The position numbers and the translations under genes are program-made. Source: Marchantia polymorpha subsp. ruderalis (lineage: Eukaryota > Streptophyta > Marchantiopsida > Marchantiales > Marchantiaceae). From it: a DNA stretch of 64,000 bases. Positions 11,760 through 24,299 of the stretch are shown here, in pieces. Each line of letters starts with the position of its first letter. Position 1 is the first letter of the stretch. Location of the stretch: positions 21,906,001 to 21,970,000 of the forward strand of contig AP031357.1 in the NCBI GenBank assembly GCA_037833965.1, given 5' to 3'. The notes below the pieces were generated by a model, which did not search any database, had not been told where the DNA came from, and was given only the letters and a program-made list of their open reading frames with translations.

Positions 11760-14700
11760 ATATTTTTAAGCAAACCGGAAGAAACCGGAAATCTGAAATT
11801 GAAATAATCCAGTTTTCCGGTACACTCCTTTTCACTTCAAATCGTACAAAAGATGATCGTAAAGGAGCCCGTTAGACATTACAAGGCAAAGTAGGGCCAA
11901 ATTTAGCAACGGTCAAAGTAGGGGGGATTTTTGCTCTCCAAAAAGTTGAAACATGAAGGAAATATATGTCCTACCGAATTTACGTCTAGTGATTATTTCC
12001 ATATGGGTGAGATGAGCCTAACGAGATCAGGCCGTAGCTTAAAAAAAAAATAGCCTACATGCTTTGCACTTCACTACCGGAATAAATTACTTGTTTTATA
12101 ATCTACTCACACAAAGGTGGCTAAGAAGATAACAAAAAAGTAGGGAATAAATCATATAAAGCCACAATGTGTTACCTCGCCTAAGATATCTTAATGATCA
12201 AGGTCATATTCATCAACATAAATGTGATTATCAAAAGCCGCCACCACCTAATGTGAAAAGTGATTTATAAATAGCACTGACTAGTGCTATGGGAAAAGAA
12301 ATTTCAAACGTAGGCTAAAATGTGTTGAATAAAGGCTCCTCCTTCAATTCACTTTCTCATTAGCAAACATGGCAAAATTTACATCTATATTTACAATTAT
12401 TTCCATTTTAAACTCAAAAATGTCTTTCTTCTTTACTAATATATTATATTACAGAGCTAATAGATTTTACACGGACTCGTAATACATTCAGGAGCATGAG
12501 TATTCATTCCTTCAAATAATCATAATATTTTGGCCTTTTTGAACAAATTTTGCAGTTTTATAATCCTAATCTTCTACAAGTCATACAAACACTCCTTCAT
12601 GAAAATTTTCACGTTTGTTGCAAAAACCACATACTTGATGTTGTCACGGGTAGCTGATCTTAAAAGCGTAATATATAGCTATTTTTTGGAATTCAAAATA
12701 AGCTTGAAGTCATATGAATGCATGCTAAAGTAGTATAAAATAATATGGTTATCAATCGTAATCCATGAAAATGCATTCAGATGGACTAGAAAGTTTCAAC
12801 TTCGTTGCTTGAAAAAAAATAGCTTGTTTGGGCAGAATTTTTTTTTCAAACATGATAGATACAATATCATCCTTGTAAAAGCAAGAACATAAACATGATT
12901 TAAAAAATAATTTGATCCATGAGTAGTGAGTGTTGAAATCGTCAAAAAAATCAAGAATAATTGAAGATATTTGATTGCGTTTGAAAAATAAAAAAATGCT
13001 TGCGCTCAAATTATAGCACAACAAATACTTTGAATTTGTTGTTCACATTCAACAAACGTAGAGCTAACAAATACATTTAGCAAGTTAAGAAAATTTCAAA
13101 ATGACATAATAACAATCATCTTTATAGCTATCAATTCACATTAATCTAAGAAAATTGGGAGTTATTATGTCAAATTACGTGTCATTATTTAAAGTGTCTT
13201 GTTAAAATAATTTTTCACAAATAGTTAAATCTTACCAAAATAGTAAAAAATGAAATAAAATTTATTGAAAATGTTGGAAAAATGACAAATTAAACTAATA
13301 AAAGTGTAAAAATTGCCAATTTGAATTTTTTAAAAAATAAAAAGTTCTCATTTTTTTTAAAAAATTCATTAAAATTTGATCAAAATAATGAAAAAAATAA
13401 TTATGGAATGGATCATGACATGATTTATAAATTAGTATAAGAATCTAAGAGCAAAAATTAATATGACGAGATTAATAAACTTCGAATTTCAATAAATTTT
13501 CATCAATACAGAATGATTCATTTCATTACACTTTTGACATCTTGGTTAAATTCAATTTTATAGTATTTTTTTACAAAATAAATGGTTTAAGTGTAATGAA
13601 TCATATTTTGAAAATTCTAATGAACTTGATTTTTGAATGAAATTGATTTCCTGTAATAATTATTTTAAAGTTAGTCATAAAAATGCTGTATAATATTCCA
13701 TAGTTAATTCTAAGATCAAAGCAACCAATGATTACCATGTTCAAAAAAATGAGTTTAATTTTATATATTTGCTAATATGTGGTATGAAAATGGAAAACTG
13801 ATATTAAATAGCTAAATCTCATCTGCAAGTTTTTTTTCTCTTCAATTATGTTATTCAATTGTGTCACCATGTTTGTTTAGATAAAATTCAACATAATTCT
13901 GCTATGCTATATTGGTCAAAAGCAATGTTCATTTTTTAAAGTAATGACATTTAAAAATAATGAAACATTTGTGCTGTATTTCAGCAAAGTAATACGGTTA
14001 TTGATTTACTATAAAATAGATTGAAATATTTTTTGAATTTTAGTGATTGTCAAATTTTTTTAAAATACTTTTTAGATTTTCTTCTTCTCATAATTTTTTT
14101 ATTTGAGATTTTTCACATTCTATCACATAAGGTTTGAGATATTTTTTATTTTTTATTTCATTAATAAATTTATATTGAAGATTAAAAATAATTTCAAATG
14201 AAAATACCAAATTCATGGTAAGATAATCCGCAATTTATTTTATTCATCGTTAATTAATATAAATATTATTTTATACAAGATATGTGAACATTTTAAAATG
14301 ATCACTTCAACCAAAATTTAATTACATTCAAATATGCATTTGACAGTGCATATTTTAGTGAAATGCACAAATTATCAAACTTTTTTGACAAAAATAATGA
14401 TTTTTCTGATGGATACTAAGATGTTGAATCCTAAGATGTCTTTCTCACTTCTTGTTTTGTAGTTAACAAATAGATTAGCTTTAAAAAATTTATTTTGTAT
14501 AAAATTTGATCTCTAAAACAAATAAATTTTGATCATGTTTGGAGCATGAAATTTTGGAATTAGAACCTATATTTCTTTTCTTCATTCTATTGAAGTTTTT
14601 TCCTCATACTAATTTTATTCATCTCTTAGTAAATTACTTTCATTACTAATCTCAATCTATCATTCTTTATTCATATATTCTTATAATTGAAATAATATTA

Positions 14701-14822
14701 TGTTCTTCCACCACTCTCGTTATAATCATTTTTCAAAAGTTAACTTTGTTCTCGTGAGCGCAAGGTATTTTGTTGATTTAGATTCTTTGTCAAATTTTGC
14801 TAATTAAATCTTCCGTACTTTG
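11760..14822. other. AT-rich island, no gene seen
   Basis: Low-complexity AT-rich sequence with only short spurious open frames. One small hairpin (ATAGCACT, 4-base loop, AGTGCTAT) lies near 12275. I see no recognisable domains or splice-bounded exons. Confidence 0.7.
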
Positions 14823-15078
14823 TGTTGAGGTTTACTCCGGTTAAAGAGTAAACTCAGGTTTAGCTATTTATAGCTAGATTGGACGCCGATGTTGGATATA
14901 TATACTTCAAGATTTTTGCACTATACTACTGGTTTTTACACATACAGTGGTTAACTCTTTTGTGTGCTTTCCATGTGGATGTAATACTTCAAAGGATGAA
15001 CAACATTATGACTGTGTCTACTCGTGTTTTTCTATTTGATTCTATCGCTATCACATTCTTGCATATTTTGAACTGACA
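14823..15078 (+). repeat. 5' LTR of copia-type element
   Basis: This 256-bp repeat begins TGTT and ends CA, immediately before the primer-binding site. Similarity to the right LTR is strongest in the first 105 bp, at roughly 70 percent by eye. Confidence 0.65.
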
Positions 15079-15080
15079 AA

Positions 15081-15092
15081 TGGTATTAGTGC
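15081..15092 (+). other. Primer-binding site
   Basis: TGGTATTAGTGC matches the plant copia PBS, which is complementary to initiator tRNA-Met, with two mismatches. It sits two bases beyond the 5' LTR. Confidence 0.6.
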
Positions 15093-16052
15093 TGTGATTT
15101 GTGACAACGTTTTTTCATTTGGTCGGAAAACTACTAACTTGATTGGATTGCGACATACTTTTTTGACAGTCTCAATTTTTTTTGACGGTAGCAATATTTT
15201 GACGGAAAAATGAAAGTTAGAGTGTTTGGATCAAGTTCAAAATTCAGATAAGATGATAGTTTCAAATAGGAGCTATAATAGTATCCAAATTATAACTCTC
15301 TAGTTCAGCAATCGGCTTAGAGCCTGAAGCTTTTTTTCTCTTTGCATCATATTAAATACTCATGTTCTTATGCTAGGGTTTTTACGTTGATGAAGAGACT
15401 TCCTTCCACCGTGCCGAAACTACGTAAAGCGATGAGATCATGAGAGTGGTTTAAGATTTTACTTTTTGAGCAATACATCTTTGAGAACTGTTATTTCAGA
15501 GACACAGGTTCTCTCAAATCGACCAATCACAATTGTACGGGATAAAGTTTGTTTGCGAAGATCAATGTATCATTTCAGACTGTACTCGCAAAGAGCTGTC
15601 CAAAAAGGTAGTATGATTATGTGAAGACTCCACTGTATCAAATATGGTCAGGAAATGACTTGACTTTGAAGATCAAGAGCATGAATCAAGTAGAAATGGA
15701 ATTGTTTTTGCTGCTCATTGTGAGGAGTATACTCATTGTTGCTTAAATGCACGATATAGATTATGGAAAAAGAGGCCTAAAACGTTTTCAAATGGGATCA
15801 GGAAACAAAAGTCCAAATATTGATCAGATTTGAATATCTTTATGACTAGTTCTAGATTTGTGTGTTTTGGTTCATACTTTGCATTGATCTTCAATATGCA
15901 GACTATCAAAGCACCTTAATATCTTCTCAATAAACACTAATTCGAATCATTGGACTGGAAAAATTCCTAAGGAGAGCAATGGAGCACTTTAGTCCGACGT
16001 GAAGATGAGTGCAAATTACAGCGCACGTGCACGAGGATGGAAAAATCCCTAA

Positions 16053-16280
16053 TTGACCTTTGAGAAAAAGAAATCCAAGTCTAAGTATGAGAGGAAGAGA
16101 TTTCAATTTAGATGTAAGTTCACTAAGAGTAAGACGATGACTTATTGGAGATGTGGCAAGAGTGGATACATCAAGAAAGATTGCATCTTAAATGTCAAAG
16201 ACGTTGTTCTTTCTCCATTGATGAATAATGTAGAGTACTTTAATCTCAAGGAGCACAATCTTTTGAATAATGATCTATGA
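16053..16280 (+). pseudogene. Copia gag fragment with broken zinc knuckle
   Basis: A lysine-rich segment carries YWRCGKSGYIKKDC, which keeps the exact spacing of a CX2CX4HX4C retroviral-type zinc knuckle. The first Cys and the His are both replaced by Tyr. Both losses are single transitions (TGT to TAT and CAT to TAT). The frame just upstream (about 15980) contains LVRREDECKL, which resembles the copia gag region ahead of the knuckle. It is non-functional. Confidence 0.7.
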
Positions 16281-16932
16281 TGCCAATAGAATTACTCGCT
16301 ATGATATCTAATAGCCAATAAGATTTTTGTTAGTACATATGTTTTCTTCAATTATACTAGATTATTGAAAGAGGCGGAAAGTTTTCATGCTCTTTGTATT
16401 GATAAGGTAAAATCTCCACTCATAGATATGATTGTGGTACTATTAAAGATCTTGAACACATTATTGAGCTAGTTAAGATGAACGTTAGTTTCAATCCAAC
16501 TGATGCGTTGATTTAAATTATTTCTTTGAAGAATTTTAGGCGACATTGTGCTATTAGATTGTGCATGGAAAGCACAAGTAGAATTTGCTTATATAATGTA
16601 TTTTTTTATCTCTTTATATAATTACTCTATCATGTGATGGCTACGATTTAAATCTAGTTAACTCCCGTGTAAAAAGTAATCTTGTATTAGATTTCTTTCT
16701 AGAAATTTCTGGGGAGTAAATAAATAAGTTACGTGGTTTTTGTTCCCTTTCTGTTAAAAGCTTTTTAGTTAACTCTTTATGTTATTATTTTATTTTGACA
16801 TGACTACGTCTTAGTTATAATTAACTTTCTTGTAAAAAGATGTCTTGTATAATGAATTAGTCTAAAATTTCATGCGGAGTAATAATATTGATTTCACAGA
16901 TTATTATTTCTTAACATGAGTTAAGGGGAGGT

Positions 16933-17165
16933 TGTTCAGCTTAATGCTGATTAAGAAATAACCTCATATTTTAGCTATTTTTAGCTAAATTGCTCGCAAG
17001 TGTTTGAAATATATATTCCAAAGTTTCTGCACTATACAAAATTCTCTCATGTAAGTGTACACCTTGAATCCTAAATATTTGTGCATACTTAACCGAGAGT
17101 TGCGTACTCAGATGTTTTATTTCCAGATCATTTGCGTAGATTTCCAATATCAAAGAAATCAAACA
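16933..17165 (+). repeat. 3' LTR of copia-type element
   Basis: This repeat begins TGTTCAGC directly after a polypurine tract at about 16923-16932. Its inner half aligns with the 5' LTR; the distal end is blurred and runs into the pogo-type relic that starts at about 17168. Confidence 0.55.
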
Positions 17166-17167
17166 CC

Positions 17168-18478
17168 AAGCGTTTGAACAAATCCCAACGATGTGAGATC
17201 ATTGCAAGATTGAGAAAGTAGAATTCTTCAAGCAAATGCGCTTTAGCTCGAGATTATGAAATTAGCAAAGTTGCTGTAAAGAAAATATGGGAGAAACAAT
17301 ATTTCATTCTCAAACAATCAACTTCACTCTCCGAAGAAATTAGTCAGATTACCTTTAGAGCTTCAAGTGTACGATTTTTTGAACTTGAAGAAATGTTGTA
17401 CACTTGGATTAACAGCATGCGTCGTGCCAAGTTTCATGCACCGCCATCTCTCACAATTGCAAAGTCAAAAGATATCGCTTTTACATTATCAATTCTTGAT
17501 TTAAATTTTAAATACTCATGACAATGGCTTGATTGTTTCAGGACACGTCGAGGTCTACAAAAAATGATTCTGCACGGACAAGACGCAAAGGTGAACAAAA
17601 ATGATTTTGAATTATCATCAATCTTAGAAGGATTATCGCTCGTCATCGCTGAGTACAATCCTCAGAATGTGTACAACATGGACCAGAAAGTATTGTTTTT
17701 TTTTATTCCAAGATATTTTATTCTTATGCCGAACGAGTATATTTTGAGCATCTTAGGTAAAAAAAACAAAATATGTGTTTCTTTGATACTTTGTGCGAAC
17801 GCTTCTAGATCACATAAAATTACTTGCGTAATGATTGGAAAGCCAAAGGAGTCAACGTGTATCAAAGATCGACAATGACAAATTCCTTATTTCAATCAAG
17901 TGAAATCTTGAATGTACACGAAAATCTGCTGGAAATGGTTCAACAAAATCTTTGTTCTAGAAATCAGACGACAAACATGATGTCTTGTTCTTTTACTGAT
18001 GAATAATGCGTTAGTACACTCCGATGTTTTAGAACATGACAACATCAGTGTGGTATTTTTTACTCCAAATTGTACTAGTTAGAAATAATCTTGTGATATG
18101 GAAATTATTGCTACTCTACAGAAACAATATAAATATTTATATCTTATGAATATCATTGACTTACATGATTACGACGAGGTGCAGCAAGAGTTTTTTACAA
18201 AAATCCAGCACATTTATTGGATGCTGCCAGCTATGTGAAAGACGCTTGGTATTCGTTCTCGTTAAGTTTTATAAAAAATGCATTTTGTAGTGCAAAGCTC
18301 ATGAAATTGGAACCCGAAGTAGGTCTGAGAGCAAAATTACATGATTGTTGTTGAGTTAGCTGAAACGATCAACAATTTAAATTTATTGATTGACTAATCA
18401 GATTTGGTCAATTTGTTCACATTGACGACAAAAGCAATGAAGAATATGCTGCAGCACTGCTAGAAGACGTCGAGTAAT
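17168..18478 (+). pseudogene. pogo/Tigger-type (DDE_1) transposase pseudogene
   Basis: One reading frame, broken by about five stops, runs from 17168 to about 18075 and shows the pogo/Tigger order. First is a psq-type helix-turn-helix (KRLNKSQRCEIIARLRK, then ARDYEISKVAVKKIW). Next is a CENP-B-like DNA-binding segment (LEEMLYTWINSMRR), then the DDE_1 core with VYNMDQK (first Asp kept), LCANASRSHK and MIGKPKES. The second Asp motif reads LLLMNNALVH, where the family has LDNA, so the catalytic Asp is Asn. A frameshifted tail (about 18090-18230) continues family-like sequence. Several stops sit where the family has Trp or Arg, consistent with G-to-A or C-to-T change. I could not define terminal repeats. 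It is inactive. Confidence 0.8.
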
Positions 18479-19300
18479 TGTTAGATTTGATGAACGTACA
18501 CTTTGATGTATAGGAACTTTGGAATTTTCTTTGTATTCTTGGGGGTTTTTGGCACTTTAGCATATTTGATACTCCACACTTCAGCATTTAGGTTCATTGG
18601 GATTTAGCAATTTTGAATCTTTGATATTTTGACACTTTGACAGTTTTAGTTCATTGGCGGTTGTGCAATATTGTGTTTTTATATTGTGAAACTTTGTTGC
18701 TACAACATGTTATTTGTTTCGGAGCTTTGGTTCTTTGAAACTTCAAGGTTTTGCTGCTATGTCTGTTCCAGTTCTTACACTCTCCTGGTACCTTGTCATT
18801 TGCTATTATCCTTCTCACTCCTTGCATTTGTACTTTGTTGTCTCATGAACAGGTTGATTTCGGCTAGTCTCATGTTTCTTCAAAACAACGTAGTGTCCGT
18901 GTGTTCATAGTGATGTCGTCTACTTCATAAATCAAAATGTATTCCACGTCATAGATATACGAATAAGAATTCTATGGATGGTGAGATACGTCATCTTCTT
19001 GTAACTGTTTTAAAGATCTTAAATAGATATGTGATGTTTTTCATTCTCTTCAATGTAAGAAATGCATAGTTTTACATGGATTTATATTTATGATTACAAC
19101 TATGGTGTATCATGCGTTGGTCATAAAGCTCCACAAGGTACAGTGAAACTATATCTAGCGTGATGAAAACAATCAAGACGTAAAACACTCCATGTGACAC
19201 ATCATATTACTACTGGAGTGATATTTATCACTTTCCTCAAATCCAAAATCAAAAGGAAATTTTGATATATCATTTTTTTTAATTTTCCAACTAAGTGCTG
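18479..19300. other. Low-complexity T-rich region
   Basis: From about 18510 to 18680, irregular repeats of a CTTTGG/CACTTT/TTTAG theme recur every 20-40 bp. No gene is supported. Confidence 0.5.
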
Positions 19301-22300
19301 ATGGGGCAAAAGAGATGAGTTTGTAAGGAAAACGATAGGAACATAATGTAGAAGTAAATTCATGCACAAGATCGTTAAATCTCATGGCTAGAAATATGAT
19401 TTATAGTACTAATCAACAATATGAAAGCAACGTACCCTGCAGAAAAGACAAACTGCAGAGTTTGCAGGAAATTTTGTGTTTCTCATTTGACTGTCCTGCC
19501 TTGTACCCTTTTTCTTTTTTTGGTCGCCTAAAAACTCTAAAGTGCGAAGAATGCACTTTTCGAGATGATCCTTCATCTCGAATAATTACTCGAATTCCAA
19601 GACATATTAATGGGCAGGCAGGTAGCACGCTATTGGTGAGCTTGGGCTGCTTACTCTGCTCGAATACAGGGCGCCACTGTTCCCTTCGTGATGTCTTGTC
19701 TTGGTACCTAACTAAAATAGTAGCAATTTGAAAAATGAGAAATAGATTCCCAGACTTCAACTGGCTCACCTGAAATGCCATCTCCTGAGACCAACTCTCG
19801 TCCAATCACTATGTTCTCAAAAGTTTCACTCCAGATCTGCATTAGATTCAGTGAGAGTACACACATACATTCCTCAAGGTACATGATCATACTTCTGTTG
19901 AACTTTTGTTTTTCTGGTAGGGCATCTCGTGCTCTAGTTGATAAGTACACAACGTCCAATTTATTAGAAGTTGTAGAAATAACAACAGTTTCAATGAGTA
20001 TTTTATTTTGGTGCCAGTGTCACTCGATGCCCGTTGTCCACCCACCACACTTGGCTTTTACATCTAACGATTCAGTGTGCTCTCATTGTTATACTTGTTG
20101 TCAGATGGCACTGCAAATTTGGTAGAGGTCAAGTCTTGCACTGAGATGTTGTGGAATCAATGAGTCCACTGAATGTTGACGGCACGACTTCGAGCTGAGT
20201 TCTCCTCTTTCCTTTACTATTGTATTATATTGTTGCCTACAATCCACGCTGGAGGAGGTAATGACCTCTGCACGAAAACAAGAAAAGGTCATGAATGAAG
20301 CCATGAAAGCTAAACAGAAGAAGTATCCTGGTCAGTCCAACTTGAGATTTTCGGTATCATCCACGCAGGACTGACTCATTTCAACAACAAGGACTAATTC
20401 GAGGAATATGCCATCGAGCATCTTGTCAGATACAGGGGATAGTTCCGTAGAGTAAATCCGCACCGGCCTACTAGCGAAGGTAGAGAAACAGCATCACTCG
20501 CCACCAAGGTCCTGAACATTGGTAGCTCGCTGTAAACCACCGAAGTGCACTCGGCATTCCAGTACCACATTTGAAAAAATGATGGGACAGAGGAGCTGAT
20601 TTTGACCCCACCACCGATTGCCAAAGATTGTGCTTGCGTAACATGCTTCTCCGAAATCAACAACATGTGCTCACAGTACTTCGACACAGAAGGTCATTGA
20701 AAGTGTCACTGACTGACTACATCCGTGGGAACTTGGTCGTCTCAGAGGAAGAGAGCAAAGAGGGCAGTCCACCGTCTTCTGATCGCCACTCTCTGAAAAT
20801 TCCGACCCGTTTACTTGCATAGACTCTTCATCTTGTTCCCTTTCACAGTACTACTGGACAAGGCCATCAATCATCGGCCGAAATCAATCAGTCCACTCCA
20901 GTCCAGTCCCGAGCATAATATCTGATAATAGAAAGTTATTAAACGAACCAGACCTAAAGAACTCGACCAGAAGGCCTCCGATGGCATGCCCAGGTAGAAG
21001 TGGATGGTGTAACCCACCAATTGCAGCTGGGCATCTTTTGCCTGTTGAGCAACGACAGTTAACCTGAACGTGGTGCTGCATGGTGATGTTCACCTCTGAG
21101 GGTGTTCCAGGTGAGTTCTGCACTGCCGTTTGAAAAGTAGTGCGGGCAAAATGAGAGTAACGCAATGCAATGCGATATGCGAGAAAAGTACTGTGAGGGA
21201 GGATGAATTACAGAAGTAAATTTTAGCTAAAGTAGAACACGAAGCGGCACACATGTCCCCAGCATTACAGCACTGCTGGTCATATGACACTCAGAAAATG
21301 ATGAGCTTATTTGGTCAGTTTAATAATGGGGAGTAGCATTAGTGACGTATGCTGGGAATTCCCAAGCATATGACAGATCAACACGGAAGAAGTTCAGCGC
21401 ACACTGCAATAACTGTGGCACCTACCTTCAGGTGAATGGTGCCAATACGAAGGGACAACTGAATGCCATGACAAGTATGCTCATGACTGCTCAACTCAAA
21501 CTCCAGTATCTTCCGAGGGGAAGGTAAAACCTTAACTTGAGGTGACAGTAGACTGCCCTGCAGCAGCTGGCCATGGATGACCCCTGACCGAAGGAGAGTG
21601 TGAACCAAAAGCTCCACCACTAGTTCAGTTTGCAGTTCCAGTTGCTGCAGCGAGGGGCTTCCCTCCTCTTGTTTAATGTGTAAGCTCCATGTGATGACTA
21701 GGTTCAGAGGCCTACAGGGTATCATCACTTTGGAGTTGATCTAACTGTTGGGAAAGTGGACGTCTGAATATTGGTTGTTCAAGATGTTGAAGCCACCCTC
21801 AGATACTTCCAGGTTTAGAACGTTAACTTTGTACGTTTCCACTGAAAGTCCTCCACCCCTTACATAAATTGTTTAGTGTTATAAGACCAACACATGGAAA
21901 GTGATGCTTACAGAAGCACTTGTCAGATCATTGGTTTAGTTGATATTTGTCTCAATAGGCCGTATATTATCATATTTATTCTCGAGTGCCTTCTGATGGC
22001 CAGTGGATATAAATTCACCGTGGCGAGCAGATTTTAGCTCATTCTCAGTCTTACCCCATTCGTGTCGATTATGCTGGCTCGCTCACGCAGCTATCTGCAG
22101 CTTCCGTTCTAGATGGAAAACTGTACCATTTCAAACGTCGAACTCCAACACACTTAGATGTTCGACACTTGCACGGTATGACTTCGACCCGAGAAGGCTC
22201 TCGGTTAGGGTGTTTACCTCCCACTCCGAGTTATGAATCATCCACTGGAGGAGGAAGTTTTCCTCGTGACTCGGAGTTGTATCGCAAGTTGAATGTCCAC

Positions 22301-24250
22301 TCGTGGCCGAGATCAAAGCATTGCTGGTGTCGGGAATGGTGAGGGGCAACCCGGAGGAAACATTGCTGCTTCCTTAGATGGATCATTGTGTATCTTTTCT
22401 CCCGGTTGTCTTCACTATTTTTGACACGGTTAGTGATGAAGGTGGCTAAGAGCTCATGATCCTGTAATTGATCCATGATATCAATTTTTACGCAAAGGTT
22501 AGCTCCTCTGTGCTCAGATTTTTGCTCAGAAGAGTCATTCGGATAGCTGTCAGAGTCTGATGCTTCCGCCTCTATGCTCAGGAGAATGGCTCTCTCGCGA
22601 TTAGACATCCCAGCTCATTGATTTGCAGGTCACTGATAATGTTGACGCGATGTTGAAATAGATTCAAACGAACAACTTTGGACTCTTCGTGGTCATATCC
22701 ATTTTTCATCTCTCTAAGGAACTTGATGATTTTCTTCGACCTAGGTCGGATCCTGGCGTTGGATGCACGAGTGGTAATAAGACGACCATGCGATTTGAAC
22801 TTTGCATGCGAGGAGAGCTAAAATTTAAAGGTAAGGTCCAGTTCTTGAGACTTCACTGATCTCTCGTTATCATCTGGAAATCGTTTGCTGAAAGTCTGAT
22901 GACGCCCAAGCATCATCTGCGTCACACCTGTATGTTTTTAAGTCTTCTTCTCGAGACTGAAATCGAGTAGCCTCACCCATGAAGATCGATTTATTTGACT
23001 CTTGAATTTGTCCGTCTCCAAGTTAAAGCTCTCGCAAGAGCATCGTGAAGGCTGTAAAAGAGATTTGCTTGTCCGAGATAAAACATCCGTTTGTTCGAGA
23101 AAACATTATACATTTCAGGCATCTGAATTCATGACTATCCAGTTTACATGCACTGCAGGTGGGAAGTTCATTTAACACTTTCATTAACTCTTATCAGACA
23201 GGTGGAGATTTAATTTAAAGTGCTTCTCCACTCTGCACAAACTGCTCCAACAAAATGGATCGCATGTTTATGTCAGATCGCTCTCGCAATAGTTTAATGA
23301 GATGAAATCCTCGAATAAGATATCTTAAGTACAGACTTATCCAGACCAGCCTCTGATCTACACGGGTATGATCTTGAGTTTGAGGAGGTCTGCATAAATC
23401 CTGCATTGTAACCTCTAACAGACATGCAGTTCCATAAAATGATATCTCGTTCAGCCATGGAGGCAGGACTCGCTAGCTCCAGTACAGTTCCAGAGGATGA
23501 TCAGTAAAGTGGAGGCGTAAAACCTGCACGGAGTATGCCCGATTCGAGAATGGATCTCGTAGTGTGTAGGCAGATTGGGCCCGGGTATTGTAGATAATGT
23601 CTCATTCCTGGATAGACTGAATGATTGAAGCAGTTGTACTGCGAATATACTTACTACTAGGAAACAGGAGTGATTACTCTCAGGTGCTTGTGCCGATCTG
23701 CATACAAGCTCAGATCTGCAGTAGTTAACTTGCTTGACTGCTTGCTTGAGCATTCATCCACCAAAGAAAGGGCAGTAGTAGTTCTTGGCAAACGATGGGA
23801 ACACGGGAATTATTGGATAATCTGCCTTCTCGCTGTCTGTCACTTCATCTTCACTCAAATTGCTCCATGCCCCTGGCCAGTCTTCAAAGATAGCTCGTCT
23901 AACTCCTCCTCGTAGGCCGAGGAGTTTTGGAGACCCGAAGCAGAAAAAACAGATTTTCAGAACATCCAACTTTAAAGCTCAGCTCACCTGATTGACTTGG
24001 CAAATGAGTTCCATCGACCTACTTATTGTTCATTTCCGCGGTGTGAACTCCCGGCGACCATGACCACGACTCTGTTACAGTACACTTTCTGACCAAGTTA
24101 GACGAGCGATCTTAGTTAACAGGATCGAACAGAAGAAGAAACTTGTCCTAGAGAAGCAAATCGGCACATGTCGAGCACCGCCTTTGGCCTCTACAGCCGT
24201 GAGCTGAATGTGCACAATTCTTTTCCCAGACATACTCTGAGAATCGTATT
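19300..24250. other. Unassigned normal-GC block with exon-like fragments
   Basis: Base composition returns to that of the genic blocks. On the minus strand there are several splice-bounded or protein-like pieces: 19770-19836 (listed separately); about 22218-22349, ending in LLQWMIHNSEWE before a GTAAAC donor; 22231-22608, starting SNRERAILLSIEAEASDSDS; 23215-23400, ending SILLEQFVQSGEAL; and 23754-23969 with an EDWPGAWSNLSEDEV segment. I cannot link them into one model or name a family. They may be a diverged minus-strand gene of many small exons, or a decaying copy. Confidence 0.35.
19770..19836 (-). other. Orphan exon-like segment, minus strand
   Basis: This 67-nt segment has an acceptor (AATGCAG) and a donor (TTTCAG/GTGAGC) on the minus strand. 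It encodes IWSETFENIVIGRELVSGDG and a few further residues in an uninterrupted frame. The family is unrecognised. Both splice sites are intact, so it is either a real internal exon or a young relic. Confidence 0.3.
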
Positions 24251-24299
24251 TAATGTGGTAGGCTCTATTTTTGGAATCCAGATTTTAGTGTTTGAATTA

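Larger units (their letters stand above)
14823..17165 (+). mobile_element. Degraded copia-type LTR retrotransposon
   Basis: Two related terminal repeats flank about 1.85 kb. The left starts TGTTGAGG at 14823 and ends in ACA at 15078. It is followed two bases later by TGGTATTAGTGC (15081), which differs at two positions from the initiator-tRNA-Met primer site TGGTATCAGAGC usual in plant copia elements. The right repeat starts TGTTCAGC at 16933, directly after a purine tract (AAGGGGAGG). The two repeats share TTTAGCTATTT and TGCACTATAC in the same order. Inside, near 16139-16186, is a decayed gag zinc knuckle. Reverse transcriptase and integrase are not recognisable, so the element is internally deleted. 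I cannot see a clear 5-bp target duplication, and the right boundary is approximate. Confidence 0.7.

Noticed and set aside
20394-20687. Minus-strand segment with FTLRNYPLYL, reminiscent of SABRE/Fmp27-type lipid-transfer proteins
   Set aside because: The resemblance is one short motif; neighbouring fragments gave no further matching segments in order.
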